Notes under the pieces: model-generated
What the model was told of the DNA's origin: nothing
Seen by the model: only the letters and a program-made list of their open reading frames with translations
The model's database searches: none
Made by a program: the position numbers and the translations under genes
In this document: one piece after another, positions 51,876-63,042 of the stretch
Layout of the letters: every line of letters starts with the position of its first letter
Numbering within the stretch: the first letter of the stretch is position 1
DNA from: Lepidodermella squamata
Lineage: Eukaryota > Gastrotricha
Reading direction: 5' to 3'
Length of the DNA: 64,000 nt
Assembly (NCBI GenBank): GCA_047495785.1
Contig: JBLDXI010000002.1
Coordinates: forward strand, 2,542,001 to 2,606,000

Positions 51876-53474
51876 ATGATCAGAACATTGCTTGTATTCA
51901 GCGCTGTTTGCTCGCACTTCCTTTCCACCACGGATGCCAAAGCTCTTCCGCCTGACGGTGTCCTGGTATGACCGCTACATTTGTGGATATTAGGGCAGTG
52001 TAATTTTTCTGATACATAGGAACGCTATGACAAACAGCTGTGGCGAGCTGCTTTTTACGGTGATACATCTGCGGTAAACTTTTGGATAAATGCAGGAGCT
52101 CGTCTTGAGAGTAAGGGTATGGCGGGTTCTACGCCTTTAATCATTGCGGCGAATAACAACCATACTGAAGCAGCTAAAGTTTTGCTGGACGCCGGGGCTA
52201 ACGCTAACGCGAAGGACTTGTGGCTTAACACAGCTCTAGCAAGATCAGTTGCCCACCTGCCCACAGCTCAACTTCTTCTGAGCAAAGGAGCAACAGTTAA
52301 CAACATCGATTGGAAAGGCGATACAATCCTGATGTTGGCTTCGTCAGCAGGTGCCACCGACGTTGTCCCTCAGTTGATGGACAAAGGTGCAGGAGTGAAC
52401 GAGAGAAACGAGAAAAATGGTTGGACTCCTCTTATGTATGCGGCTCTCTACGGTTTTCCTGAAACGGCGAAGGCTCTCATTAGCAAGGGTGCCGATCTCG
52501 AAGCTACTGATTACTTCGATGGCAAAACGGCATTGTCAATCGCAGCTGAGAATGGGCGACTTTCTACAGTTCAGGCTCTGTTAGATGCGGGGGCCAAAGT
52601 AAATCCGGTATCTGAAACAAAAGGGACAACTCCACTGATGTTAGCAGCGAAATACAGGCGAAATGACGTGGTCGCGTTGTTGCTTGAGCGTGGAGCTGAG
52701 GCGGACACTTTGGACCCCGGTGACGGAAAGACGCCCCTGATGAAAGCTGCTTCCGCTGGTTCCTTGGCCAGCGTTGCAACTTTGTTATCAGCTGGCGCTA
52801 AGGTAAACCGGAGGGAGAAAACGCGTGGCTGGAGTGCACTGGACTTTGCCTTGCGAGATGGCGATAACCCAGCGGTTGTGAAATTACTCCTTGATAACGG
52901 AGCCAACGTTTCTGGCGTAGACCTACATGGCCAAACCCCGCTGTTTCACGCCGATGGTTTTGTAAATCTGGAAGCGATAGACATGTTGCTAAATGCATCA
53001 GCTGACATCAACGCCCAGGATTCGAACGGCGCCACCCCTCTAATGGCAGCTGCATCGAATGGCGATGATAGGAAGTTGTCCCGATTGTTAGAGGCAGGAG
53101 CGAATGTCAACTCAACGACTGGAGACGGCAGCACGGCTTTGATGTTCGCGATCAAACGAGGCCGGCCTCAGGCTGTCACCATGCTTCTTGATAATGGAGC
53201 CAATGTCAACGCGAAAAGATCTGATAGTTTTACGCCCCTTTTAGTGGCAGTTGATTCTGGTAAAACTGACTTGGTCGAATTATTACTTCAACGTGGGGCT
53301 GATCCAAGGATGAAGGATGAAAATGGAATGACTGCGGCGGATATAGCTGCAATTCGAGAGTATCGCTGCATGGCTTCAGTCTTAAACCAGGCGATCAGCA
53401 AGGACTCGCTGATCAAAGGAAACGGAACAATCGTCGTCCAACGTTTGCCTTGCTTACACGACTACGACTATTAA
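51876..53474 (+). CDS. Secreted ankyrin-repeat protein
   Basis: Exons 51876-51965 and 52020-53474 (54-bp intron) give 514 codons. The first exon encodes a signal peptide (MIRTLLVFSAVCSHFLSTTDA) and ten further residues. The rest is about twelve ankyrin repeats from about 35 to 490, with typical GxTPLxxAA and VxxLLxxGAxxN units (GWTPLMYAALYGF, DLVELLLQRGADPR). No membrane segment and no other domain is visible; the end is a short basic and Tyr/Asp tail. Ankyrin repeats mediate protein binding and are normally intracellular, so the signal peptide is notable. The intron shows it is a host gene and not bacterial DNA. Partner unknown. Confidence 0.88.
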
Positions 53475-53531
53475 AATATTATTTGCTTTATTTTGATGTA
53501 CCGAGAAATCAATGATTTTGATAAGACGGGT

Positions 53532-55235
53532 TCAAATTTTATCATCTGCTTCACCGTCGATTATTGGTACTGAAATGGTTTGAGGAATAAAAGCAAGTTT
53601 ATAAGATTGTGCCCTTTCTGATCTTGACTGTCGATACGTCGGATGTGCCGAAAAGGAAGAATTGGCTGAATGGGCCTCGTCGCATTTTGCGATCCTTAAA
53701 CATGGCGGCAACATATCACGAAACATCTTGGCAATTGATCTAGTTGAAACAAGATACATGTATTTTTGTCAGTGTCAGCGAAGGCGGCGGTATCAGGTTA
53801 CCTTCGAACAGAAGACAGTCTCGCGGCATAAATCAAAGGGTCGATCAGTGGATATGCATACATGAAACTGTTTAGAACTATTCACGTGATTTAAGTATTG
53901 AGAAGTATGGAAAGCAAAAAAGTCGCACCTGTATGAATTCTAAGCATCTGTGTGAACGTGTGGTCAGCCTCACTCCGCTTGGCAACAATCAGCATTGAAA
54001 GATCGAACAGAGAAACCGGGACCCAAGCGAAAAAGAAGGCGCCGAGAAGTAGCATTGTAGTAGTGACTAATCTACGCATACTTCTTTGCGGTAACTTCCG
54101 TTCCCTATAAACCTATGAAAAAAAAAGAGTTTCCAACTAGCAGAAAAGCAGGGGAAGCACTTACCTTGGTAAATATTTTGGTGTAGCAAACTAATAGGAA
54201 GATGAAAACGAATGCCGCTAACGACTGTGTAATAATCCGTACTTAAATTACTTGAACAGGAGGATGATATAAACTTACCATCGTGATGCTCTCAAGCCAC
54301 AGGTTGTTGAAATTAGGAGTGATAGCACAGCTTGTTTGTTCTAGCTTTGAAAGGCCGTCATTTTCCTTGTAAAGCTGCATCAGCGTCTCCTGAAGCTCAC
54401 AAGCTGTCATGTCTGAAGTGGCCGAGGTTGATCCGTTGGAATTGCCAAGAGGAATCTCTGATGAAGAAACGAATGTCGAAGAAATGATACTAATATCAGT
54501 GGCGTTTGCGGAGTCTGGCGAGGGAGTAAAAAGCCCTGGGGACGTCAGCCGGCTAACTGATTGGTTTGAAAGATATTCTGAAAGTAGTGTCCACGCCTCA
54601 TCCGGGAACTCGATGATTCCAGGATCACTGGTTTCCGTGCATTTTCGTCTGAAGTCAAATGTATCAATGGGACTCGGCGGCTTATTGGGTTCGAACAAAG
54701 AAATTATCTTTGCGATTAAATAGTCTGAGAAGCCGAACAAGAATGAGAAAACCCAAATGAAAACCAGAATCATGTAAATGTTTCTCTGCCTCATAAGCTG
54801 ACAGTATTGAAATGGATGAAGCTAAACAAATTAATTTTAGAAATTTTGGAAGCAGATACAAATGGTAAAACATACGATCCCTATGAAATGGTCAATGCTC
54901 ATGCCGCAAAGTGTGAGCATGTTTATGCTGAAGCTGACAATTTGAAGGCATCGAAAGAGCTGAACCAAGCAGTGTTTGATCATTTCGTTACCTCCAGATC
55001 GCCCGCCTGGAAAACCTCCGACTTGCATTGAATAACTGCCGATATTCACTAGTGACGCGTAAAGATCCGAAAGAACAAGGCTGATGAGGAAACATTTGTA
55101 CCCCTTGAGACTGAGCCTGGCTTTTACAACCCCAGCAAGAACCACAGCGTTGAGAACTGCAGCTACTGCCGAAACGGCGAAGTCGAAAATGATGAAGCGC
55201 CCTTTGATGCCGTCGTCTTGTTCGAGCTCCATCAT
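53532..55235 (-). CDS. Rhodopsin-like orphan GPCR, tandem copy A1
   Basis: Exons 55235-54876, 54821-54279, 54224-54165, 54112-53929, 53877-53802 and 53739-53532 join in frame to 476 codons from the ATG at 55235. Seven TM segments: TM1 AVAAVLNAVVLAGVV, TM2 CFLISLVLSDLYASL, TM3 FSINMLTLCGMSIDHF, TM4 YMILVFIWVFSFLFGFSDY, TM5 SLAAFVFIFLLVCY, TM6 LLLGAFFFAWVPVSLF, TM7 AYPLIDPLIYAAR. The DRY position reads Asp-His-Phe (115-117). The loop after TM4 is about 150 residues, rich in Ser, Pro and Thr. Loop 2 (LHPFQYCQ) is continuous with the next segment, whereas copies A2 and A3 have an intron there. Plasma-membrane receptor; ligand unknown. Confidence 0.9.
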
Positions 55236-56026
55236 TTTAAAATTTAACAGATCCACGATTCATGTGCCCCATTAGTTTTACTTTAAAAAAGAACGAGATA
55301 AAATTAGTCAGGAATATTTTGCGAAAGTATGACTATTAAGACTGTCGCAGCCGTGCACTTCAATAGTTATCTTGCTCCAGATCAATGTTTTTATTAGCGA
55401 TGGGAGGAATTTAATATAGCGGCATAAGCATCAGCAATACGTGGTACTACGCAAGTTGGTGAGGGTGTACGGAAGGCTGCCTTGCCATTTAGCTGACGAT
55501 GGATCAATAGTATATGCAGCGCGCGATGAAGAATTATTAACGCCGAATAGCCTGTAAATCACAATAAGCTAACAGCTAATTTAACGGGGTTGTGAGATAA
55601 AAAAACTCGTCAAAACAAATCAGTAGAAGCAGCCCTGGTTTAGTGCGATACTCCAGCTACTACTCGTTTGTCCCGCTAGAAAAACCATGCTATAAACAAG
55701 GCGAATTCATTATTGCAAATAATATAATATTCATACCGTCTCCATCACCGAAGTTTAATAGCTATTGTTCGGGATTGCGTTTTTTCACAACGTCGTCGCG
55801 GGATATTGCTACCTTATTTCTAGCAAAGCCACGTGAGTAGGTTAGAGAAAGCTGTGTCACATGGCTCAATGGCCTAGTAGCAGACTCGCGCCAGAACGCA
55901 GTATTCCGTGACTTCAATGTATACTCAATATACCTATACTTCAATATATACTCCGTCAAATATCTTTTTTATTGACAGACAGTTCTGTCGCAAAGTAAAA
56001 ATCGTCGACTATATAATAATCAATAG
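55236..56026. other. Spacer between GPCR copies A1 and A2
   Basis: No gene is seen. The sequence is AT-rich, with imperfect TATACT-type repeats near 55910-55960. Confidence 0.5.
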
Positions 56027-58098
56027 CTAGGTAAACGGATTCCCGGAATCACAATTACTATCACTGCTTGTCTTCCGCATCTCTATAACGTCGGGCTCAG
56101 TTTGATACAAATTGTCACTTTCCTCGTCGTTATCGTTCCTACACTCTGCTCCGTCGGTATTTAGAGCTTGAAAAGCAGGCTCGATCGCCTGCAAGTTCGG
56201 AACAGTACTGAGAATTATAGTACTATTCGCTCGCCGGACGGAAACGGCAGTTCGCCGTTCTGAGCCATACATCGTAGTCCAAGTCACCGCAGACTTGCAA
56301 TGCCGGGTATCTTCGTCGATGCAGCACCACTTTTCGTAATACAGCGCTCTTTTGATGATGTTGTACACGCCTCGTCTAATCGTTGACACTCGGGCCGCGT
56401 AAATAATCGGATCTGAGTGCGAAAAACGAGCACATTCTTGAAACGTTATAATACATAAACTATACTTACCGATCAATGGATAGCTCATAAGCATTGAGTT
56501 GAATACTAGATTCAGGAAGTTCTAAATCTGTTAATAATAGATAATCAGGTCACAAACCATTATGGATAATGAGCAGACTCGTTGAGTTGTCCGCGTTCCA
56601 TAGATTGAAGCCCTCGCGAACCGCAATGAGCATCATTAATTCGTAGCACATAAACCTTTCCGACGTAGCAGGTGAAAGAGGTCATTTATTGACAAGTTAT
56701 TAAAGATAAATACTTACGGCATCCAACATACAGTGAAGGCCCCGAGTAATAGAAAAGTTGTAATAACAAGTTTGCGAGCATTTCTTTCCGGCGAATCCCG
56801 AACGCAGAAAACCTATATAAATCAGTCCTTTATCAAATAGATTTATGACAAATAATCCCTAATACCTCAGTAAAAATCCGGCCATAGCAGAAAATGAGGA
56901 AGAGAAAGCAAATGCCTGCTAGGGACTATGAAAAGGCAAAATTCAGTCAAGAGTAAAAGCATGATGAAAAAGTGAACAAACCATGACAGAAATCTCCAGC
57001 CAAATATTGCTGTCATAGGAAATCAGGAAGCAGGATGTTTCTGTGTTCTGACTCTCCTTCGCCATTCTGTAAGCTTCCGCCAACTTTTTCTCCATCATGC
57101 AGGCTTTCCTTCGCTCTTCCTCCAGGTCGACCACGACGTCCATAGGGGAAACAGTAGGGGGCGGTGAAACTGTAGTCATAGTTGTTGTTTGAGTCGTTAA
57201 TGACGTAAGCGTGTCTCTAGTCCTTCTCCTCCTCCGTCGAGCTGTCCGGGATAGCTCTGTTGTAGTGATGAACTCCTTCAGGTCATCTTCAGACGTACTA
57301 TCATGCGCTGCGTTGTTCTGCTCGAACATCAACTGTAGGAGTAAATTGCTGCTTGTGTCATTATCGTCACCGCTGCCAACAGTCTCGTGTTGCTTCACCA
57401 AGTCGAGAAGAGCGAAAAATAGTTTATTCTTTAAACCTGGCTGACCGGCGGCACAATTGTTATCTTCACCAGGGTTGACTGACAAAATGTCATCGTCGAC
57501 ATTGCTGAAAGAACTAACTCCACCTTTGCTGTTGGTTATCTGCGCTTGAATCAGCGAGACTGGAACGTCGATAAATCCCAGTACAAAAGAAAAGCACCAG
57601 ATGCAGATAATGGAAATCCTAACTAATCTCTTGGTCATGATCTATCAAGAAAGAATTATTAAAAATGAATTAATCAAACTAACTGGACTAACCCTGTGAT
57701 AAGACAACGGCCGGACCTGGTTTTCAAAGTAAAACGATTAAATTGTCAATGCACCTCAATATTAGACTTACGATTCCCATAAAGTGATCAACGCTCATTC
57801 CACAGAGGTTCAGCATGTTAGCTGTGAAGCTGACCACCTGGAGACTGCGAAAAAGTTGTAGCCAGCAGTGTTTGTCATTTTCGTCAACGATACGCTCCAT
57901 TGCATAGTGACCAATATTGACTAGGCAAGCGTAGACATCGGACGTAGCAAGTGAAACCAGGTAGTATTTGTAACCGGTTAGGCTGAGTCTCGCATTCAAT
58001 ACCCCGGCAAGAACTGCAATGTTGAGCAAAATCGCGAGGATCGACACGGCGAAATCGAACAGCGCGAAGCTGCCTTTCACCCCGCTCTGGTCTATCAT
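56027..58098 (-). CDS. Rhodopsin-like orphan GPCR, tandem copy A2
   Basis: Exons 58098-57772, 57716-57693, 57641-56982, 56925-56866, 56812-56718, 56655-56558, 56505-56470 and 56412-56027 join to 561 codons. TM3 ends in MLNLCGMSVDHFMGI (Asp-His-Phe at 104-106). A 24-nt exon encodes loop 2 (VRPLSYHR). TM4 is IICIWCFSFVLGFIDVPVS. The loop between TM4 and TM5 is about 180 residues, acidic and Thr-rich, with a polybasic run TARRRRRRTRD (about 250), a possible processing site. TM6 keeps CWMP (LLGAFTVCWMPF) and TM7 reads YPLIDPIIYAAR, partly encoded by a 36-nt exon. The C-tail is about 115 residues. Ligand unknown. Confidence 0.9.
57693..57716 (-). other. 24-nt microexon of GPCR A2
   Basis: The exon sits between introns of 55 and 51 bp. 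It encodes VRPLSYHR, the second intracellular loop directly after the Asp-His-Phe motif. Both neighbours end or begin on a codon boundary, so skipping it would delete eight residues without a frameshift. Confidence 0.8.
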
Positions 58099-60860
58099 TC
58101 AACGATTCAATCCAGTTAATAGCCGTCTTCCGATTTTCCACCGGCAATAGGATCACTCGTTATAGTAAAAAATGGCTAAAAAAGATGAATCGATTATAGA
58201 CAGTTCGTTCTCAATAATAAGTGAGGCTGATCCCTTGTGAGTATGAAATCAGTTCGAGTCATCTATACGATGACGATAGCTAAATTTATTTACGCTCTGA
58301 ATAATACGAAGGCCCGGGTTTGTTTTGCGACGAAATTTGATCGATAATTTATTACTTCTGATTGAATTATCGGATCAGCAGTTGCCTCTTTTGTTTTGCT
58401 AAATTAATGCGCTACGGCATGAAAAAACGAAATCTAAATTGAGAGGCAGGCGGACATAGAGGCGGACATAGGACATAGGATAACTTCTATATGGATACTT
58501 TTATATAAACTTCAATATAGATATATGTATATATAACAGTAATTCCTAAGGATACATTTTCCGCATTGAAAATATTTCCAAGTGTAAGACGTAACAAGAT
58601 TGTAGAGAAACATCTAGCCAAAATCGAATTTACGCGCTGATGGAGAAACTTCAATGAGATGGTGTCGCTCATTTGATCTATTCAGATCAATGACGTGGAC
58701 AAGTCGAGGTTAAACAAAAAAATAGCTGCTGTTTCTTCGTAGCCATGAGCTGAAGAATCACGGAAAACTCTCGTTAATTGTAATATTGAGAAATCGAGAT
58801 GATCACGGCTTTGCGTCGCATATCTGGGTATAAGGATTAGAAGCATGAAGCATACATATAATCGTTGAAATGGAGGAATGCAATGCTTATGCGTCCTTTG
58901 CGATTTCCTATTCCGGAAGCTTTTACGATCAAGCAGAATATGAGCCAAAGTATTATTTGTTGAATCAATTTAGCCGTTGAAATGATTATTTAAAAAAGGT
59001 CATTCGATTTTGTTCAGGCTGGCATTCAGTCTGGCAGCGAAAATCCCATACGTACTCTTTTACGTATACTTTTCACGCTTAATAGGCTCAAAATTACGTT
59101 CGTGTTGAATAGATACATGCGCTTTCAATTGAGTTTGTTAGAAAAAAACGAAAGCAATTTACCGAGCGCAAAAAAATCAGAACTACTTAGTCCCGGAGGG
59201 CTACTCAAAAGCGGTGATAAATGTCACAAAAACAAACTCAATGAGAAGACCTATACCTAATATAAAAAGCGTTTCCAATCCCTCGTCGCTCTAGTCTGAG
59301 AGGGATCGATAGGTGATAACACTAAAAGATCTTCTTGGTAAGACTTGGGAACATTACCGACAAGCTTTCGGACAAATCTATTTTCATCTTTAAAGTCCCT
59401 TTCATTCAAGATTAGAGTGTTAAAACGAGCAAATTATTAGAGTTGACACGATTGTCTCGCGCAGATGGATGAAAATTAAGGGGCATGTAGACCTAATAAG
59501 CCACAATTTAGAGGCTGATATCTAGAACGAATCTACTTTCAGCGTGATATTCGACAAGTATATGCTTTAATGTGCTAATGGACATTTACCTGTGAGATAG
59601 ATATATGCCAAGGCGATCTTTCGATGAACAATGCCACATGGGCTAGAAGTGAAATATTTAGCAGCGAAGTTGTTTACCATGACGCCTGGAGCACTCGCGA
59701 TCTAATAACTGAAGCTTGTTTTTTGTGCCGCACTGTTTAGCAAAAGCCTGAATTATAACGAAAATAATAAATAAGTCTCAATGTATATATCTCGCGAGTA
59801 TATGGTACTATGTACTCAGTCCTTTACTTTTATGGTACATTTTGCGATGAAAACGACAACGAATAAGACATGCAAGAATATCATATTAGATTTTGCCCCG
59901 TTAGTCAAAGAACGTATGCAGAGGATGGGTCGGAATTTTTTTATTTCAAGATACAAGTAGCCCAGGTAATTGATTAATTGCTTTATTGTTTCTTAATATT
60001 TCAAGCAGCCTTCGCCTAAAATTTCTTTTCAAAGCAATTGAGTTGTCCTCTGCTGTAATTTTCCAGAGCAGGAAAGCCAATAATTTATTTTTAATTATAT
60101 CTGTTAGCAACATTTTACGCATATCGAGGAGCGCTGCTGAAAAAATGAACCAAAGAAGAAAGGCCATTTTAATATGAAATCGAAAAAAACCGGGATGAGT
60201 TTAATGGGGCCGTTGATATACAGAATCTTACGAAAACTGAAATTTGTGGTATTATTTCGCTGTAGAGTTGAATAGGGTGCGCATCGTCGCGCAATTTTGC
60301 AGCGGGGTACTTTTACCGACGACCGGTTATAGCGGCATCGATAATCGATGTTCGAATGATACAATGGTACAAAAGAATACTTGATCAGTTGTAACTTTCA
60401 GTTCATTTAGTAAAACAAATTGTTTCGCAAATTAATGGGGCAATATAACCGATGTTGTTTCTAAGAATAGCGGCGACTAGTGGGATGTATAGCGGAAATT
60501 AAATTAGGATCGGAAAAAAGAGGCTGATGAGTGTGAGACGGCTGCGGAAATGGTTTACCCCCAGATCAATTACGGCGATCATGAGAACGTTATGCGAGGT
60601 AAAACCCATGTAAACCTTACCAGTTTCATCCCAATTCAATCAATTTGAGAGGGAAAATAATCACGACACTCTTTCGTCTCGAAAAATGTGGCCTGTTTAA
60701 TAACAGACACCTCATAAACGTTGTAATATTTTAATACCTGTCTTCCGGCAATTCTACTCATTTATTGCTTTCGTCGGGAAGCTTCCCACTTTTACACAAA
60801 AATCAGTGTACGAAAAATTAAAAAATATTAAAAATAGCGCTTGATCAAAAATGAAGGCGT
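58099..60860. other. Gene-poor spacer of 2.8 kb
   Basis: Only short open frames without recognisable domains occur. It contains AT-rich TATATATG runs near 58510 and GGACATA repeats near 58455-58480. I see no RNA gene or transposon coding sequence. Confidence 0.5.
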
Positions 60861-63042
60861 TCACTCGGGCAACGTCCGCATTTTAGGTGATTCTTTGGGC
60901 AGCGTAAGGCCGTAAACTGATACAGATTTTACGCCGCAAATTTTCGCTTGACGTGAACGCTCGGGGACGTCGAGATAACGCAGGGAACACGCTGTAGCCG
61001 AGCGACTTCTGACCATTGATGGGTGCAATCCGTTTTTCTTGTTAAGATCAGGGCTCACTCCGGTCAATGGTCTCAGCGAGTCATGTTGCCCGATACTCGA
61101 AGAAGATCTCAGAGATGAATGCCTCGCCGCGATGTCAAGCAAATAGGTACGGCAACACGGCGAGAAACTGGCCAGGGTAATGCAAATGTGTTTTTTAACG
61201 CTCGGCAGCCGAGCGGAATAAATTATCGGATCGAACAAGGGATAGCTGAGCAAAAGCGAGTTCAACACTAGAAAAAAATTGACGTAATTATATAATTATG
61301 CGTATTTTTTCAAATTACCATTGTGAACGATTAAAACAGTTCGGGATGTGCCGAGAAATGCTATGTGTTCCACATTTTTCGAGACGATTGCCATTGAAAA
61401 TTCCCAAGTCATGAAAGGCAGATAGCACACGGCAAACGCGCCGAGTAGAAAACACGTTGTCACGACAAGCTTCGATGTCTTCCTCTTCGGCCCAGTTGAT
61501 GCCGAAAAAATCTTTAAATTATAAATAAAATTTATTTAAGGGTTAAAAAATAATAAAATCATTCAATTTTTTCCTAAATTTGTAAAATTTAATTTAATTT
61601 ATCGTTTCAAAAAGGATTTATCAAAGTCAAAAATTCCCAAACGATTCCCTAACAAATTTATGGCCCTGGAAACTGATTGTCCTCAACCGCAGGGAATTCA
61701 CTTATAGGACATGAAAAATCAGTATAAAATTGTATAAAATAAAAATAGAACATACGCTGACGAAAATTTTGCGGTAACAAATAGCGAGAAAGACAAAGCA
61801 GGTGAGCGTAAGAGCGATGACGCAGTACTCGAGGAGGCTTGAATTTTTGTAGTGCGTGCACCACGTGACCTGATGCGGCGACCCGGCCGGCGCCCGGTTG
61901 TCCACGTTGCAGAGTGCGTCGTTCAACTCCGTAAAATTACTCATCAATTCCTCGTCGATTGTGAACAACGGCTCGCCGGGCAGAGTCGTTCCGGCACTCC
62001 GCCTTAAAAAAACGCGCTTTTTTATTTCACTCATTAATTTGTCCAGAAATTACCGTGTTCTTTCTGGCGATGAATCATCATCAATCGGCATCATGCCTGA
62101 GCCCAAGTCCGGAAACGGAGGTACGGCAAACGCCTGGTTCGTTGCATTTTCACGCGACGGGTTCCAATCGTCGGAAATCGACATGAGCAAGTCGTCCTTC
62201 AAGTTGTTGAACATGGCCGATAGCGGCGAGTCAGCGCAACTCCGCGTGACAGCTACTGGCGATCGGTTGTAGCCGAGCGCGAACATTGTCGCTGAAACCG
62301 GAACGTCGAGAAAACCTACAGCATTACGAGAGAAAATCAATTTCCTGTTTCATCGTGCTCATTGAAGCGTGTATTTCAGGGTTTTTTGACATTTTGCGAT
62401 GGACAAAAAGAGGGACAGCCTTAATAAATTAGCGCTCACCTAAAATGAAGGAGATCATCCAAATGCTGACGACGGCTAGTTTAGCGAATCGTTTCTTTGA
62501 AAGCTGTTAAATAGCAATCGATTAAAGATTGCAGAACGCAATATTGATTTCAACTCACATATTGATATTTGAGAGGGTAAATCTGAAAAATTTAAAGGAA
62601 AATAATTAATTAAGATTAGCCTCGAAAATAAAGCCATTATATAGGGACAATCATAAAATAACCAGGAAAACCGGACCAAACATACCAAGCCAATAACGTG
62701 ATCGACAGACATTCCGCAAAGATTGAGGAGGTTCGCGAAAAAGCCGACAAGCTGTAAACTGCGCAAAATCTGGGTGACACAAACGCCCACAGCCTCGTCA
62801 TTCGCGAAAACCGGTGAAATCTGAAGGACGAATTGCAGAAGATTGATGCCGCAAATGTAAAGATCCGAAATTGTGAGTGATATCAAAAATCGCCGGTAGC
62901 CTTTCAGGATGAAGTTCGATTTCATGATACCATCGAGCACAACCAGGTTACTAGCGACTGCCAGTAAGGAAATGACGTAATCGAAGAGAACAAAGACACC
63001 CTTCGGGCCTTCGAAGACTTTGTCCAAAACGCTACTCTCCAT
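60861..63042 (-). CDS. Rhodopsin-like orphan GPCR, tandem copy A3
   Basis: Exons 63042-62686, 62582-62559, 62503-62440, 62315-62054, 62002-61756, 61511-61319 and 61267-60861 join to 517 codons from the ATG at 63042. TM1 VISLLAVASNLVVLDGI, TM2 RFLISLTISDLYICGI, TM3 ANLLNLCGMSVDHVIGL (Asp-His-Val at 114-116), loop 2 IYPLKYQY on its own 24-nt exon, TM4 LAVVSIWMISFILGFLDV, TM5 EYCVIALTLTCFVFLAICY, TM6 LLGAFAVCYLPFM, TM7 LSYPLFDPIIYSAR. The TM4-TM5 loop is about 150 residues and split by an intron. The intron before TM6 (61755-61512, 244 bp) is longer than the rest. The C-tail is basic and Ser-rich. Ligand unknown. Confidence 0.9.
62559..62582 (-). other. 24-nt microexon of GPCR A3
   Basis: Encodes IYPLKYQY at the same place and in the same phase as the A2 microexon. 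The downstream intron is 55 bp and the upstream intron 103 bp. Confidence 0.8.

Noticed and set aside
51876-53474. Ankyrin gene as bacterial contamination or horizontal transfer
   Set aside because: It has a typical 54-bp host-type intron and sits among host genes. Transfer cannot be excluded but nothing supports it.
58487-58948. Two small - strand frames in the large spacer
   Set aside because: They have low complexity or no features, and no splice structure connects them to a gene.
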